Notes under the pieces: model-generated | Seen by the model: the letters and a program-made list of their open reading frames with translations, nothing else | What the model was told of the DNA's origin: nothing | The model's database searches: none | Part shown: positions 15,217-24,286 of the stretch, in pieces | Layout: each line of letters starts with the position of its first letter | Numbering within the stretch: the stretch's first letter is position 1 | Assembly: GCA_002368605.1 (NCBI GenBank) | Contig: DFEB01000069.1 | Coordinates: 1 to 64,000, forward strand | Direction of reading: 5' to 3' | DNA length: 64,000 nucleotides | Source of the DNA: Treponema sp. UBA3813 | GTDB taxonomy: Bacteria > Spirochaetota > Spirochaetia > Treponematales > Treponemataceae | Translations under genes and position numbers: made by a program

Positions 15217-17046
15217 CTACATTCTGTCCAAATATGGCACGAGAACAAGGTTCATCGCGTCTTTGAGGACTTGAAGCGTTGCCTTTGCGAGTGCGAGGCG
15301 GGCTTCTTTAAGCTCGGCATTTTCTGCGCTCATAATCGGGCACTGCTGGTAGAACTTTGAGAAGAGTTTTGCGATGTCGTAGAGGTAGTTTGCCATGACA
15401 GAAGGGTCTTTGTTTTCTGCGGCTCTTGCCACTGTCTCCGGGTATTCGCCCAGTCGTTTTACCAGATCCCATTCTTCCCCTGCTTTGAGAAGGGCAGCGG
15501 CTTTTTCAGGGCTTGCAGTCTTTGTTCCCTCGTCTTTAGCCTTTCGCAAAATCGAGGCAATTCGCGCTCCCATGTACTGTAAATATGGGCCTGTGTTTCC
15601 GTTGAAGCTTAAAGATTCTTCTGGATTGAAAACCATGTCTTTAATCGGGCTGACCTGCAAAAGATAGTAGTGGAGGGCGGCAAGTGCGACTTTTTCTGCC
15701 ACTTCGTCTGCGTTACCCACTTCTTCTTCGCGGCCCTTTTCTTTGATTGCCTTGAGTGCGTCGGCATGAAGGGAGTCGATTAAATCATCCGCGTCAACTA
15801 CGGTTCCCTCGCGGCTCTTCATTCGTCCGTTGGGAAGATTTACGAGACCGTAAGCCAGATGATAGAGCTTGTTTGCCCAGTCGAAGCCCAGCTTTTTGAG
15901 GATATAGAAAAGCACTTTGAAGTGGAAATTCTGCTCGGTGGCGACCACATAGACAAGCTCGTTGAAAGCCCAGTCACTGTGGCGGCTGATTGCCGTTCCG
16001 ATGTCCTGAGTGATGTAGACGGAAGTGCCGTCCTTTCGGAGAAGAACTTTTTCGTGGTCTTCGCCGTCACGGCCTTTTCCGACGACTTCGGTGACATCAA
16101 CGCGGACGCTTCCGTCCTCAGCCTTGAAGAAAACGCCTTTTTCAAGACCTTTCTGGATTTCGTCCTTGCCTTTGAGGTAGGTTTCGCTTTCAAAATAGAA
16201 TTTGTCGAAGGAAACTCCAGTGCGGTCATAAGTTTCTTTTACGCCGTTGAAAGTCCAGTCGTTCATGGTCTGCCAGAGTTTTCTCGTCTCTTCGTCACAG
16301 GCCTCCCATTTTCGAAGCATTTCTTCGGCCATTTCCTGTGCTTCGGGATGGGCTGTCTCAGGCTTGTCTTTTTCGCCTTTTAAGTAGCGGTCGAACTCAA
16401 CATAACACTGACCGACAAAGTGGTCGCCTTTCATTCCAAGTTTTTCGGGAGTGTCGCCCTTTGATTCGTGGAAGAGCTTGTAGGCCAGCATTGACTTACA
16501 GATGTGGATTCCGCGGTTATTGATGAGGTCAACCTTGCAGACCTCTGCTCCTGCTTTTTTAAGGATTCGGCTGACTGACTCACCGAGAGCGTCATTTCGC
16601 ATGTGACCAAGATGAAGGGGCTTGTTTGTGTTGGGTGAAGAGAATTCCACCATGATGCGGCTTCCTTCAAGGTGAGCTTTGCCGTCATTGCCCAGAGTTC
16701 CGTATTGCGCGCCCTCAGATTCGATTTTTGAGAGGATTGATTTTACGGCTCCTGCTTTGTCCATCTTGAGGTTTACATAAGGACCCACCGCGAGTACTTC
16801 GCCGATTCCGCCTGCCTTGCCTGCGATTTTTGCCACGACTTCCTGTGCAATCTGGGGTGAAGCGATGCGAAGGGCTTTTGCGAACATGAACATGGGGGAG
16901 CCGATGTCGCCCATTTCAGGATTTGGAGAAGGCTGAACGACGATTTTTTCTGCCGAAACAGCCTCTGAGCCAAGATTTTTTTCTTTTATGATTTCATTTA
17001 CTGCGTCTGCGATAAGAGATTTGAATTGTGATTTTGTATCTGCCAT
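15217..17046 (-). CDS. argS: arginyl-tRNA synthetase
   Basis: Class I synthetase charging tRNA-Arg; 609 residues, normal length. HLGHMRND is the HIGH motif and MKSREGTVV replaces KMSKS. An N-terminal Add-1 domain (residues 1-110) and a C-terminal DALR anticodon-binding domain (about 490-609, GPYLQYMGARI) are present. The ATG at 17046 has no ribosome-binding site. A TAAAAT box (17059-17054) ends seven bases before it, suggesting a leaderless message. Confidence 0.96.
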   Translation of the reverse strand: MADTKSQFKSLIADAVNEIIKEKNLGSEAVSAEKIVVQPSPNPEMGDIGSPMFMFAKALRIASPQIAQEVVAKIAGKAGGIGEVLAVGPYVNLKMDKAGAVKSILSKIESEGAQYGTLGNDGKAHLEGSRIMVEFSSPNTNKPLHLGHMRNDALGESVSRILKKAGAEVCKVDLINNRGIHICKSMLAYKLFHESKGDTPEKLGMKGDHFVGQCYVEFDRYLKGEKDKPETAHPEAQEMAEEMLRKWEACDEETRKLWQTMNDWTFNGVKETYDRTGVSFDKFYFESETYLKGKDEIQKGLEKGVFFKAEDGSVRVDVTEVVGKGRDGEDHEKVLLRKDGTSVYITQDIGTAISRHSDWAFNELVYVVATEQNFHFKVLFYILKKLGFDWANKLYHLAYGLVNLPNGRMKSREGTVVDADDLIDSLHADALKAIKEKGREEEVGNADEVAEKVALAALHYYLLQVSPIKDMVFNPEESLSFNGNTGPYLQYMGARIASILRKAKDEGTKTASPEKAAALLKAGEEWDLVKRLGEYPETVARAAENKDPSVMANYLYDIAKLFSKFYQQCPIMSAENAELKEARLALAKATLQVLKDAMNLVLVPYLDRM

Positions 17047-17100
17047 AAACTCTATTTTATAGAAAAAAGTGATATGTGAAAAGGGAGAAATTAGAAATTA

Positions 17101-17220
17101 GAGCGTTTCCCTCCCTTCGGTCGGGTCGCGTGTTCCGCCGTTCCGCTTTCGCTACATTCTTCCGTTCGCTTCGCTCGCTCCAGAACGCCTCACGGCGCAG
17201 CTACACCCGCTAACGCATGG
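17101..17220 (-). repeat. palindromic repeat family, copy 3
   Basis: Read on the minus strand it shows TAGCGGGTGTAGCTGCGCC, GGCGTTCTGGAGCGAGCG, GGAAGAATGTAGCG, AGCGGAAC and a GC-rich tail. It fills most of the gap between argS and the lipoprotein gene. An AT-rich stutter GAAATTAGAAATTAG adjoins it at about 17088-17102. Confidence 0.7.
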
Positions 17221-17255
17221 AATAATAGCTGCCTTGATTAACGACCGATTCGGGA

Positions 17256-18134
17256 TTATTGTCTTTTTTTAATTGCCTTAACATTCCATTCCAAAAGCGG
17301 TTCCTTGGATATTCTGTAATAGACCCGCACTTTTTCGCTGCCCTTCAAACCGCTTCTACCGCTTATTTTCATAATTTTGTGAATTGCGTTGTCATCGGTT
17401 CGAAACTCAATATATTTTCCGTTTTGGCCAGTGCATATCACATCGGAAAAATATAGTTTTGTCGAGACTCCGAACCAGTCTATTTCATCAGGATTTTTCC
17501 ATGGCATTTTATCGGCGATGCTTACGGCATCAAACAAATCTTTTTCAGCATAAGCCGCAGGTTTGAAATTTTCGGTAAGGAAGTAAAAGTCCTTTGCATC
17601 ATAACGATTCGCCTCTTCATATGCTTTCTCTTTTTCGAGCCACTTTTTTCTTGCCTCTTCTTCTTTTGCTTGTTTTTCTGCTTTGATTTCTTCAATTGTA
17701 CGCAAGCCATCAATCTTTATAAGTTTTAATTCATACAAGCGAGGGTCATTAGGACTGTTCAGAAGATAAAGAACAGCATTATTCTTGACAGTTGCAAAAT
17801 AAACATCGTACTCGCGATTTTCTTCAATTCTTTCATAAAAATCCGGGCAAGAAGATAGAAAATCATCCGCCGAAAAATTTTTGAAAGTTGAAGCAGTATT
17901 ATTGTCATATAGGTAAAATTTGTTGCCAAAATCTTTTTGAATCATTGCAGAAACTTCATATCCGCTTGATTTGAGATAGTCTAGCTCGTAGTTTTGTATG
18001 AGGTCTTGTAAACTGATTCTTTCATATTCTGGCTCCGTTGGAATTTTCCCTGAAGATGCGCATCCTTCAAAGATAAATCCCGTTAAGAGACTTGTTGTGA
18101 TAACTAATGAAGATAGAAAATTTTTCATGTTCAT
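17256..18134 (-). CDS. lipoprotein of unknown function
   Basis: A 292-residue protein from ATG 18134, behind CAGGAGA. The signal peptide ends in a spirochaete-type lipobox (GFIFEGC, then ASSGK), so it is lipid-anchored. A charged Lys/Glu coiled segment (EEIKAEKQAKEEEARKKW) lies in the middle. It is the third gene of a minus-strand operon after the FliG_C-like and MotA-like genes (34-base gap), which suggests but does not show a shared role. No family was recognised. Confidence 0.7.
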   Translation of the reverse strand: MNMKNFLSSLVITTSLLTGFIFEGCASSGKIPTEPEYERISLQDLIQNYELDYLKSSGYEVSAMIQKDFGNKFYLYDNNTASTFKNFSADDFLSSCPDFYERIEENREYDVYFATVKNNAVLYLLNSPNDPRLYELKLIKIDGLRTIEEIKAEKQAKEEEARKKWLEKEKAYEEANRYDAKDFYFLTENFKPAAYAEKDLFDAVSIADKMPWKNPDEIDWFGVSTKLYFSDVICTGQNGKYIEFRTDDNAIHKIMKISGRSGLKGSEKVRVYYRISKEPLLEWNVKAIKKRQ

Positions 18135-18168
18135 AATTTTTCTCCTGAAGTTTGATTTTTCTGATATT

Positions 18169-18645
18169 TTACTTGCCCACACTCTCACTGAACGCAAGTG
18201 TGTGATTTTTTTTGCTGGGAACGAAATTTTTCTGAATCAAGCCGAAAGTTTGTACCCCAACAATGGTATCGAGTTTTTGCTTGATACAAAGTGGATTGTC
18301 AGCGACTTGTACGCCGATAATTCCTTCAATCCCGATTTTTAGCGCAACATTCTCGATTCTTCCGGCATAAGCATTTTCTACCATATCTTCAAGATTTTTT
18401 CGGACATTTTCAGTGTAAGTTCCTTGAAGAACCATACAAAATCCTTCGTAAAAGATACGACTCTCAAGTTTGCTGAAAAGTCGTTTTTCATTTCTGCCGA
18501 TTATGCAACGCCGTTTTTTGGAAACACAGTCTTCGAGGGCCAAAATACCTTCGTTTCTTGTTTTATACGAAAGGTCTAGAAAATATTTCGCCACGCTTGT
18601 CCAATGTTTTATGGCATAAAGCTTTCTTACCATTCTCAATATCAT
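18169..18645 (-). CDS. MotA-like soluble protein (cytoplasmic loop and tail, no membrane helices)
   Basis: A 158-residue protein behind AGGGGGG. Residues about 17-92 align with the MotA cytoplasmic loop: KTRNEGILALED has Arg30 and Glu38 with the eight-residue spacing of R90 and E98 in E. coli MotA, then FYEGFCMVLQGTYTENVRKNLE matches the FxxxGxxLVVDGxxPExVxxxLE pattern. Residues about 103-130 (IGIEGIIGVQVADNPLCIKQKL) match the MotA C-terminal tail. All four transmembrane segments are absent. It follows the FliG_C-like gene by nine bases. This is a similarity call by eye and needs a profile search. Confidence 0.6.
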   Translation of the reverse strand: MILRMVRKLYAIKHWTSVAKYFLDLSYKTRNEGILALEDCVSKKRRCIIGRNEKRLFSKLESRIFYEGFCMVLQGTYTENVRKNLEDMVENAYAGRIENVALKIGIEGIIGVQVADNPLCIKQKLDTIVGVQTFGLIQKNFVPSKKNHTLAFSESVGK

Positions 18646-18654
18646 GTTTCCCCC

Positions 18655-19395
18655 CTATTTTTCATTCCTGTCCGCATAAGTCAGTTTCGGAATCTCTATC
18701 TCGCCTGATTTTCCTAAATCTTGTATTGCTTCAAGAATTTTTTGTTGCGAGTTATAAGAATCTTGTAATTTTACCTCCCCGATATAATCCATGTCTTCTC
18801 TAACCATTTGCGCTGCTCGTTTTGACATGTTGAATAAAAATTTATTCTGAATATTCGAACTTGCTGATTTCAGTGCATTCAGAAGATCAACGGTATCGAT
18901 TTTAGTCAGAAGTTTTTGAACCGTACTGTCCTTAAGGCGTAAAATGTCGTCAAAAGTGAATTCCCTGTATGACGAGGGGTGAAACGAAACAAAAACGAGC
19001 GAGATTTCAAGCCGCACAGAATCTTTATCCAAATTTGGAACTGTGTTTGCTTTACTCCAAGTCCAATCGCACAGAAATCTTTTCATTGAAGCACAAAATT
19101 CTATCGTTTCCTCAAATTCGTTGTCCGTCAAACTGCTCATCACTTTTGCTGTGACCAAGTGTTTTTCCGAAAACAGCTCAGACTTCGTGTCAGGAAAAAC
19201 AATGAGTGGCTCATTCTGATTTCCGACAAAGATTTTCCCTGTCGTCCGTGCCTCAAAGAATTCTGGTGCATCCGAATAGATTCTTTCAGTCTGCCACATT
19301 GCCAAACGAAGTTCATTTTGCTTTTGAACGAAGTAATTGTCGATGATGTCGATTTTCTCAACCTGATTGTCATTCAAAGAGATGATTTTTTCCAT
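18655..19395 (-). CDS. FliG C-terminal-domain protein with unrelated N-terminus
   Basis: 246 residues from ATG 19395 behind AAGGAGA. Residues about 145-236 match FliG_C (FTFDDILRLKDSTVQKLL, ALKSAS, FNMSKRAAQMVRED, GEIEIP). The torque-helix charges K264, R281, D288, D289 and R297 of E. coli FliG fall, with no gap, on K176, R193, E200, D201 and K209. The first 140 residues do not resemble FliG_N or FliG_M and carry no membrane segment. It is the first gene of an operon with a MotA-like protein and a lipoprotein, away from any flagellar cluster, so it is probably not the main motor FliG. Confidence 0.75.
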   Translation of the reverse strand: MEKIISLNDNQVEKIDIIDNYFVQKQNELRLAMWQTERIYSDAPEFFEARTTGKIFVGNQNEPLIVFPDTKSELFSEKHLVTAKVMSSLTDNEFEETIEFCASMKRFLCDWTWSKANTVPNLDKDSVRLEISLVFVSFHPSSYREFTFDDILRLKDSTVQKLLTKIDTVDLLNALKSASSNIQNKFLFNMSKRAAQMVREDMDYIGEVKLQDSYNSQQKILEAIQDLGKSGEIEIPKLTYADRNEK

Positions 19396-19543
19396 AGTTG
19401 TCTCCTTGCAGGGCTTGTTGTCCCGCTTGCATAAAATGATAGCAGACGAGACTTGCATGGAATGAGGGTGCGAATATTTTTTTTTGCACTTGCATTATCT
19501 GACAGTGTGAACCTCTAAAATAACTATAGTTTGGAGGCCTATA

Positions 19544-21187
19544 ATGAAAAAAGCTAGAAAAGTAAGATGGAATGTTTTGGCAGCTATTGATTATGTTTGT
19601 CAGCATACGAAAGGAAAACAGTTGAAATATGATAATACTGTAAAAATGCAAAACACATTGAATCGGCTCAAAGCATATTTCGGTGGAATTAATGAGAATC
19701 AGGTAATAATTTTGTGTGCAGTCTTAGACATTACTCTTTCACATTTAGAAAAAATAGGAATTAGTGAGTATTTGGGCATGGTTCCACTTGCATATCTACA
19801 GCATAATGATGAAATTGAAGACTTGGATGAGAGATGTCTGCTGAATGTGCAGATTAATGATACAGGACATCACTACTCAATAGAAGAAAAAATGCTTGAA
19901 TCTGTTTTACGAAATACAGAGATAAATATAGAAGAAGAAAAATATGATTCAATATCTTTCACAAGGGAAATTAAAAAAACTTTGGATACTTATACGATGA
20001 ATCATGCGGAAAGAATCTGTACAGCTTCAAAAATTGAAGAAAAATGCAAGAAACTGCCTTTTGTGAAGGATTCGATTTCTCGTATTTGCGGTGACTTCGA
20101 CAGATTTTGCTTTTATACTCTTTGCTATTACTATTCGCAAGACTGGGAAGCAAATTTACAGAGTATATTCCGTTCCATATATGGTGAATTCGCAATTCAA
20201 AACATGGAATTAATAATTACGGAAAAACATTTTTTACTTGAAAAGGAATTCATCAAAATAGAAAAAAAAGGAAGCGTAACGGATACGACTTTATCTATTA
20301 CTGATAAATCTAAACACCTATTTCTTGGTGAATATGAATATCTTTACGAACGGTAAATAGATGAAAAATCACTTATACAGCCGGATTCAATTGTTTCAAA
20401 GCCCTTGTTTTACAGCAAAGCCAATCAAGAGCAGATTGATATGCTTTACTCGTCTTTGCAACATGAAAATCTAAGTTCTATTCAAAACGGATTGCGGGCA
20501 AAAGGTCTCCCGACAGGTATATGTATTCTTCTCTATGGTGCTCCGGGAACTGGAAAAACAGAATCTGTTTATCAGATTGCAAAAACTACTCACAGACAAA
20601 TTGTTCATGTCGATATAAGTCAGACAAAATCCTGCTGGTTTGGAGAAAGCGAAAAAATGATAGATAAAATATTTGAAAACTATAAAAGAATATGCAAGAG
20701 ATTGAGAGACAGCGGCAAAAATGATATTCCGATTTTATTATTCAACGAGGCTGATGCCATTTTGCAAAAACGAACGGAATTTAGAGGCGGCAGCACAGAA
20801 AAAACTGAAAATGCGATGCAGAATATTCTCCTTGAAAAGATGGAAAATTTTGACGGAATATTAATAGCGACCACAAATCTTGCTGTTAACATGGATGCGG
20901 CTTTTGAAAGGCGTTTTCTTTATAAGATTAAATTCGATAACCCAACAGTGGAAGCCAAAACTTCAATCTGGCGTTCAAAATTGAACTGGCTCCCGGAATC
21001 ACAGGCAAAGCAACTCGCTAATGAATATAATTTTTCAGGCGGAGAAATTGAAAATGTCGTAAGAAAAGCAACCATGGAAGAGATTATAAAAGGCTCACGA
21101 GTTTCTATCACCCGACTGGAAGAAATCTGTAATACAGAAAAACTGAATAATTGCGAATTCGAAAAGAAAATAGGCTTTTGTTTGTGA
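19544..21187 (+). pseudogene. AAA+ ATPase gene split by one in-frame stop
   Basis: The two halves are in the same frame: 270 codons to TAA 20354-20356, then an uninterrupted frame to 21187. The N-terminal half is an uncharacterised helical and winged-helix region (LSITDKSKHLFLGE). The second half has Walker A GAPGTGKTE, Walker B ILLFNEADA, sensor TTNLA and the arginine region FERRFLYK. The linker after the stop (DEKSLIQP, then LFYSKANQEQID) matches what intact relatives carry, so this was one protein of about 547 residues. A restart at TTG 20405 could make a free ATPase domain. It is divergent from the FliG_C-like operon and AT-rich compared with its neighbours. Confidence 0.7.
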
Positions 21188-21191
21188 AAAA

Positions 21192-21542
21192 CTAATTGTA
21201 TGGTTCGCTGTCTACATAACAAACATCGCCAGATACATCGACCTTGTTGTTCCAGTCATTTTCACTGTCGATGTTTGGATTTTTGTCCCAGCAGACAGAA
21301 TTTGAGTCATCGATATAAACTCGCTTGAAATCCGCATAATTCAAGAATTGTTCAAAAACAGTGTTTTTCTTGAGATACGGCTTCATATCAAAAAGTCGTT
21401 TTTCCGAGTTGTCAAAAGTGAGCAGCAATGTAAAATCTTCATTCGGTTTTACGGCAATGATTTTCTTCCGGCCAGAAGCAAAATATTTTGCCATTTTTGA
21501 GTCAAAACCTTTTGAAAGATAAAAATCAATGGAATTAGGCAT
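21192..21542 (-). CDS. DUF2442-like protein
   Basis: A 116-residue protein. The second half has the DUF2442 layout: IIAVKPNEDFTLLLTFDNSEKRLFDMKPYL, FKRVYIDDSNSVCWD (quoted in two pieces). DUF2442 proteins are commonly encoded beside DUF4160 proteins, as here (five-base gap). The function is unknown, and a toxin-antitoxin-like unit has been suspected for such pairs. It ends four bases after the broken AAA gene on the opposite strand. Confidence 0.7.
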   Translation of the reverse strand: MPNSIDFYLSKGFDSKMAKYFASGRKKIIAVKPNEDFTLLLTFDNSEKRLFDMKPYLKKNTVFEQFLNYADFKRVYIDDSNSVCWDKNPNIDSENDWNNKVDVSGDVCYVDSEPYN

Positions 21543-21547
21543 ATTTT

Positions 21548-21808
21548 TTAACGCAACGGGTCAATTGAGAATAAATCCTGTTTTTTTACAGCAAGTTCCC
21601 AGTTTTCCAATAATTCAGTCTGATGGAATGCAGCCCAACCTAAAACCATTTTCAATTGTTTGTTTTGCATTTCTCCTTCAAGGACTTCCAAATCTTTGAT
21701 GGAAACAATAACTTCCTCGTCACCATACTTTGCATGAAAATGCGGTGGCATGTGGTCATTCCAATTAATTGAAATTTTAATTCCACGGAACATACTTATC
21801 GTTGGCAT
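21548..21808 (-). CDS. DUF4160 protein
   Basis: An 86-residue protein from ATG 21808 behind GAGGTGAG. Motifs MPTISMFRGIKISINW and MPPHFHAKYGDEE match DUF4160. It precedes and is probably co-transcribed with the DUF2442-like gene. A second DUF4160 pair with a different partner is at 14656-15193. Confidence 0.8.
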   Translation of the reverse strand: MPTISMFRGIKISINWNDHMPPHFHAKYGDEEVIVSIKDLEVLEGEMQNKQLKMVLGWAAFHQTELLENWELAVKKQDLFSIDPLR

Positions 21809-21965
21809 ACTCACCTCTTGTAGTAATTTTAACATAAATTTCTCGAATTATATAGGTTAAATCTGTTGGTTTTGTTGTTTTTCGGGCAGAAAAAAAATCC
21901 GTGTGGTATTTTGGAAATTGCCACACGGATTGGATTTTGCTATGCAAAATGTTTTTGGGGGAAAT

Positions 21966-22826
21966 TTAGTTGTTTAATTCTGAAAATCTTTCTACTAGTT
22001 CGTTAACTAGGATTTTCGATCGTGCCTCTATTAATTCTGATGCTTTTTCTATATAAGCATTAGCAAAATTTACATATTCTCTGGAGTTTTCTTTTGTTAG
22101 TTCCCAATGAGCAAAATGTTCTTTTCCTAATTTGAAATTTTTATATGAAAAATCCTTACCTTGGAGATAAAAGACATTCAAAAAATCATCAAAAGATTTT
22201 TCTTTAAAGAAAAATTTATTCTTATCAACAAGTTGATTTAAAAAATCGTCAGATTTTAATTTTAAATTATCAAGGAAAATATCAAAATAGTCTTTCCAAT
22301 GTTCATTAAAGAACCCTCTATATGAGTTTATGCTTTTCCTACTTTTTGTCTTAGAGGGAAGTAACATAAAATTTCCAAGTCGTTGGTATATATGAAAAAA
22401 ATCTTTTGCAAACGGATTATTTTTTTGTTTCGCATCAATAATTTTTTCCCAAATATCTTGGGGAAAAATTTTAGCTACTTCATTTCGTTTTTTAATTTCT
22501 TTTCCAAATAAAGTGTTAAATGTATTTATTGTCTCTCCTGTGTAGTTGCAATATAACGTTGTCCTATAAGGATAGTTTGGAATTAAAAAGTCCTCTGATA
22601 ATCTACCGTTCCCATATAATAAGAAATCGATAGCATAAATTATATTTGTTCTATCACCATCAAAATTTTTGTCATCAATACCTGATGATGTGCCATCATA
22701 TTTGGAATTTCCTGCAATTCCCCAAAATGAAAAATCTTTTAATTTTTCGATATCATCATTCAAATAGTCATGAATAAAATCTTTAAGTAAGTTAATAGCG
22801 TTCTTTTTATTAAAATTTTCTGACAT
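21966..22826 (-). CDS. uncharacterised AT-rich protein
   Basis: 286 residues from ATG 22826 behind GGAGA, with an extended -10 (TGGTATAAT) about 40 bases further upstream. There is no signal peptide or membrane segment. It is rich in Lys, Phe and Asn; segments such as RLGNFMLLPS and GETINTFNTLFG recall uncharacterised proteins of the DUF6994 type, but I am not sure of the family. The base composition is markedly more AT-rich than its neighbours, suggesting recent acquisition. Confidence 0.6.
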   Translation of the reverse strand: MSENFNKKNAINLLKDFIHDYLNDDIEKLKDFSFWGIAGNSKYDGTSSGIDDKNFDGDRTNIIYAIDFLLYGNGRLSEDFLIPNYPYRTTLYCNYTGETINTFNTLFGKEIKKRNEVAKIFPQDIWEKIIDAKQKNNPFAKDFFHIYQRLGNFMLLPSKTKSRKSINSYRGFFNEHWKDYFDIFLDNLKLKSDDFLNQLVDKNKFFFKEKSFDDFLNVFYLQGKDFSYKNFKLGKEHFAHWELTKENSREYVNFANAYIEKASELIEARSKILVNELVERFSELNN

Positions 22827-22910
22827 AACCTTTTTTTCTCCATATCTCCAATTATACCACACCCACCTTGCTTATCAATTTAATCCCATCCTTCACTTTT
22901 CCGACAAATG

Positions 22911-23007
22911 CCCGCGCGGGATAGTAGCGGCGCGGAGCGTTCCGAACATAGTGAGGAATGGAGCGGTAGCGGAACCGCGGATAGCCCGGATGTAGTTGAG
23001 TCGCGCC
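22911..23007 (+). repeat. palindromic repeat family, copy 4
   Basis: Compact copy: GCGGGATAGTAGCGGCG, GCGTTCCGAACATAG, GAGGAATGGAGCGGTAGC, GGAACCGCGGATAGCCCG. It sits between two minus-strand genes. A stutter of CTTTC-type units (CTTTCCGCTTTCATTTTTCC) follows at 23018-23050. Confidence 0.8.
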
Positions 23008-23026
23008 AAATTCTTGCTTTCCGCTT

Positions 23027-24052
23027 TCATTTTTCCACTTTCAACTTTCCTGCCATTGCCTGAACATGGTCCTGCCAGTCGTTTACAAGCCGTTCTGGGG
23101 CGAGCGGTGTCAGCCATTGCCCCTGGCTCATCACCCAGTTTAGGACCGGGTGATACTGGTTGCTTGTGAATGTCATAATCGTGCTTCCGTCGGCTTGAGG
23201 GGCGAAGGTCTGATCTTCTGCCCATTTGTAGGTGCGTACCCAGTTCAGTGTGATGGGGCTTTCGATTCGGATTTTGAACTCGTAGGTTTCGTCGCCTATG
23301 TATCTTCCGAAATTGCCCTTTACCCGATTTGTGTACTCAAAGTCTTCTGGAAGAGTGAAGGTTTCTTCGTGCGAGCGGACATTGCTTATCAGCCAGACAT
23401 TGTAAAACTTGATTTTCTTTGTCGCCGTTTCCTTTGCGTAGAGTGTCCACATTCCGCCAGAAAACAAGAGCTGCCATGGCTCTACTGTGATTTGGCTTGG
23501 CTGGCCTCCGTCGTAATATGCGTAGTTGAATGTGATGTAGTGATTTTTTGCGAGCGCGTCTTCGAGGGCTGACCATACTTTGTCGGAAATCGGAACCGGG
23601 CTGATTCCCAAAAATACGATTCGGTTTGAGAGTCGTTTGGCGAGACCTGTTTCGCTGTCGTCGTCGATGTCGGTTGCGAGCGTGCTGAAGACTTCTATTG
23701 CCTGAGAATAAATCGGTGTTCCGTGGAGCGTTTCAAGAAGGTTCGCCATTAGTCGGGCTGCGACAATTTGCTTTTCGGTGGAGAGATTCGCTGGTATTCG
23801 GAAAGCCGGATGCGTGTAAAAATAGCCTTTTTTGAAGCGGTCGTATGCAATTGGTGCCTTGAAGTCGCTTTTCAGGCGTTCGATGTCACGCAAAATCGTT
23901 GCCTCGGAGACTTCAAATTTTTTCATCAAAAACGGAACATTCGGATATGCTCCTGATGCTATCAAGCGGTCAATTGTATATCCTCGCCATAGTTCGACCT
24001 GTGCTTCTCGTTTCTTTCTTTGTGATTTTTTGAATTCTTTGTTTTCTTCCAT
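23027..24052 (-). CDS. WYL-domain transcriptional regulator
   Basis: DeoR/YafY-like regulator of 341 residues. An N-terminal winged helix (about 25-75, LMKKFEVSEATILRDIERL) is followed by a WYL ligand-binding domain (about 165-245, ITVEPWQLLFSGGMWTLYA) and a WCX-like C-terminus. AGGAG precedes the ATG. WYL proteins often bind nucleic-acid or nucleotide ligands. The neighbours do not identify a target; the divergent GH105 gene is one candidate. Confidence 0.85.
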   Translation of the reverse strand: MEENKEFKKSQRKKREAQVELWRGYTIDRLIASGAYPNVPFLMKKFEVSEATILRDIERLKSDFKAPIAYDRFKKGYFYTHPAFRIPANLSTEKQIVAARLMANLLETLHGTPIYSQAIEVFSTLATDIDDDSETGLAKRLSNRIVFLGISPVPISDKVWSALEDALAKNHYITFNYAYYDGGQPSQITVEPWQLLFSGGMWTLYAKETATKKIKFYNVWLISNVRSHEETFTLPEDFEYTNRVKGNFGRYIGDETYEFKIRIESPITLNWVRTYKWAEDQTFAPQADGSTIMTFTSNQYHPVLNWVMSQGQWLTPLAPERLVNDWQDHVQAMAGKLKVEK

Positions 24053-24286
24053 AAATTATTCTCCTCAACCTAATTTTTACATAAATATAATACATCAGAC
24101 TTGCATAGAATGACAGTCTCGTTGTCCTTCAACAAAAATTCAAAATCTCACTTCACTTATTATTGAATTTTTTGTAAAATAAAAGTATTGAAAATCGGAA
24201 AGTTTTATTATTTAGTTTTGCTTTGTGGGGGACTCTCGACTGCTGACGACTGAGTGGCGAGAGAAAAAAGCGTTAGGAGATTTACC

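Noticed and set aside
15859..16383. 174-codon open frame antisense to argS
   Set aside because: Shadow of the argS frame, without initiation signals or known motifs.
20354..20356. Programmed readthrough or recoding at the AAA gene stop
   Set aside because: The stop is TAA, the context CGG-TAA-ATA is not a known recoding signal, and no downstream stem-loop is evident. A nonsense mutation or sequencing error is simpler.
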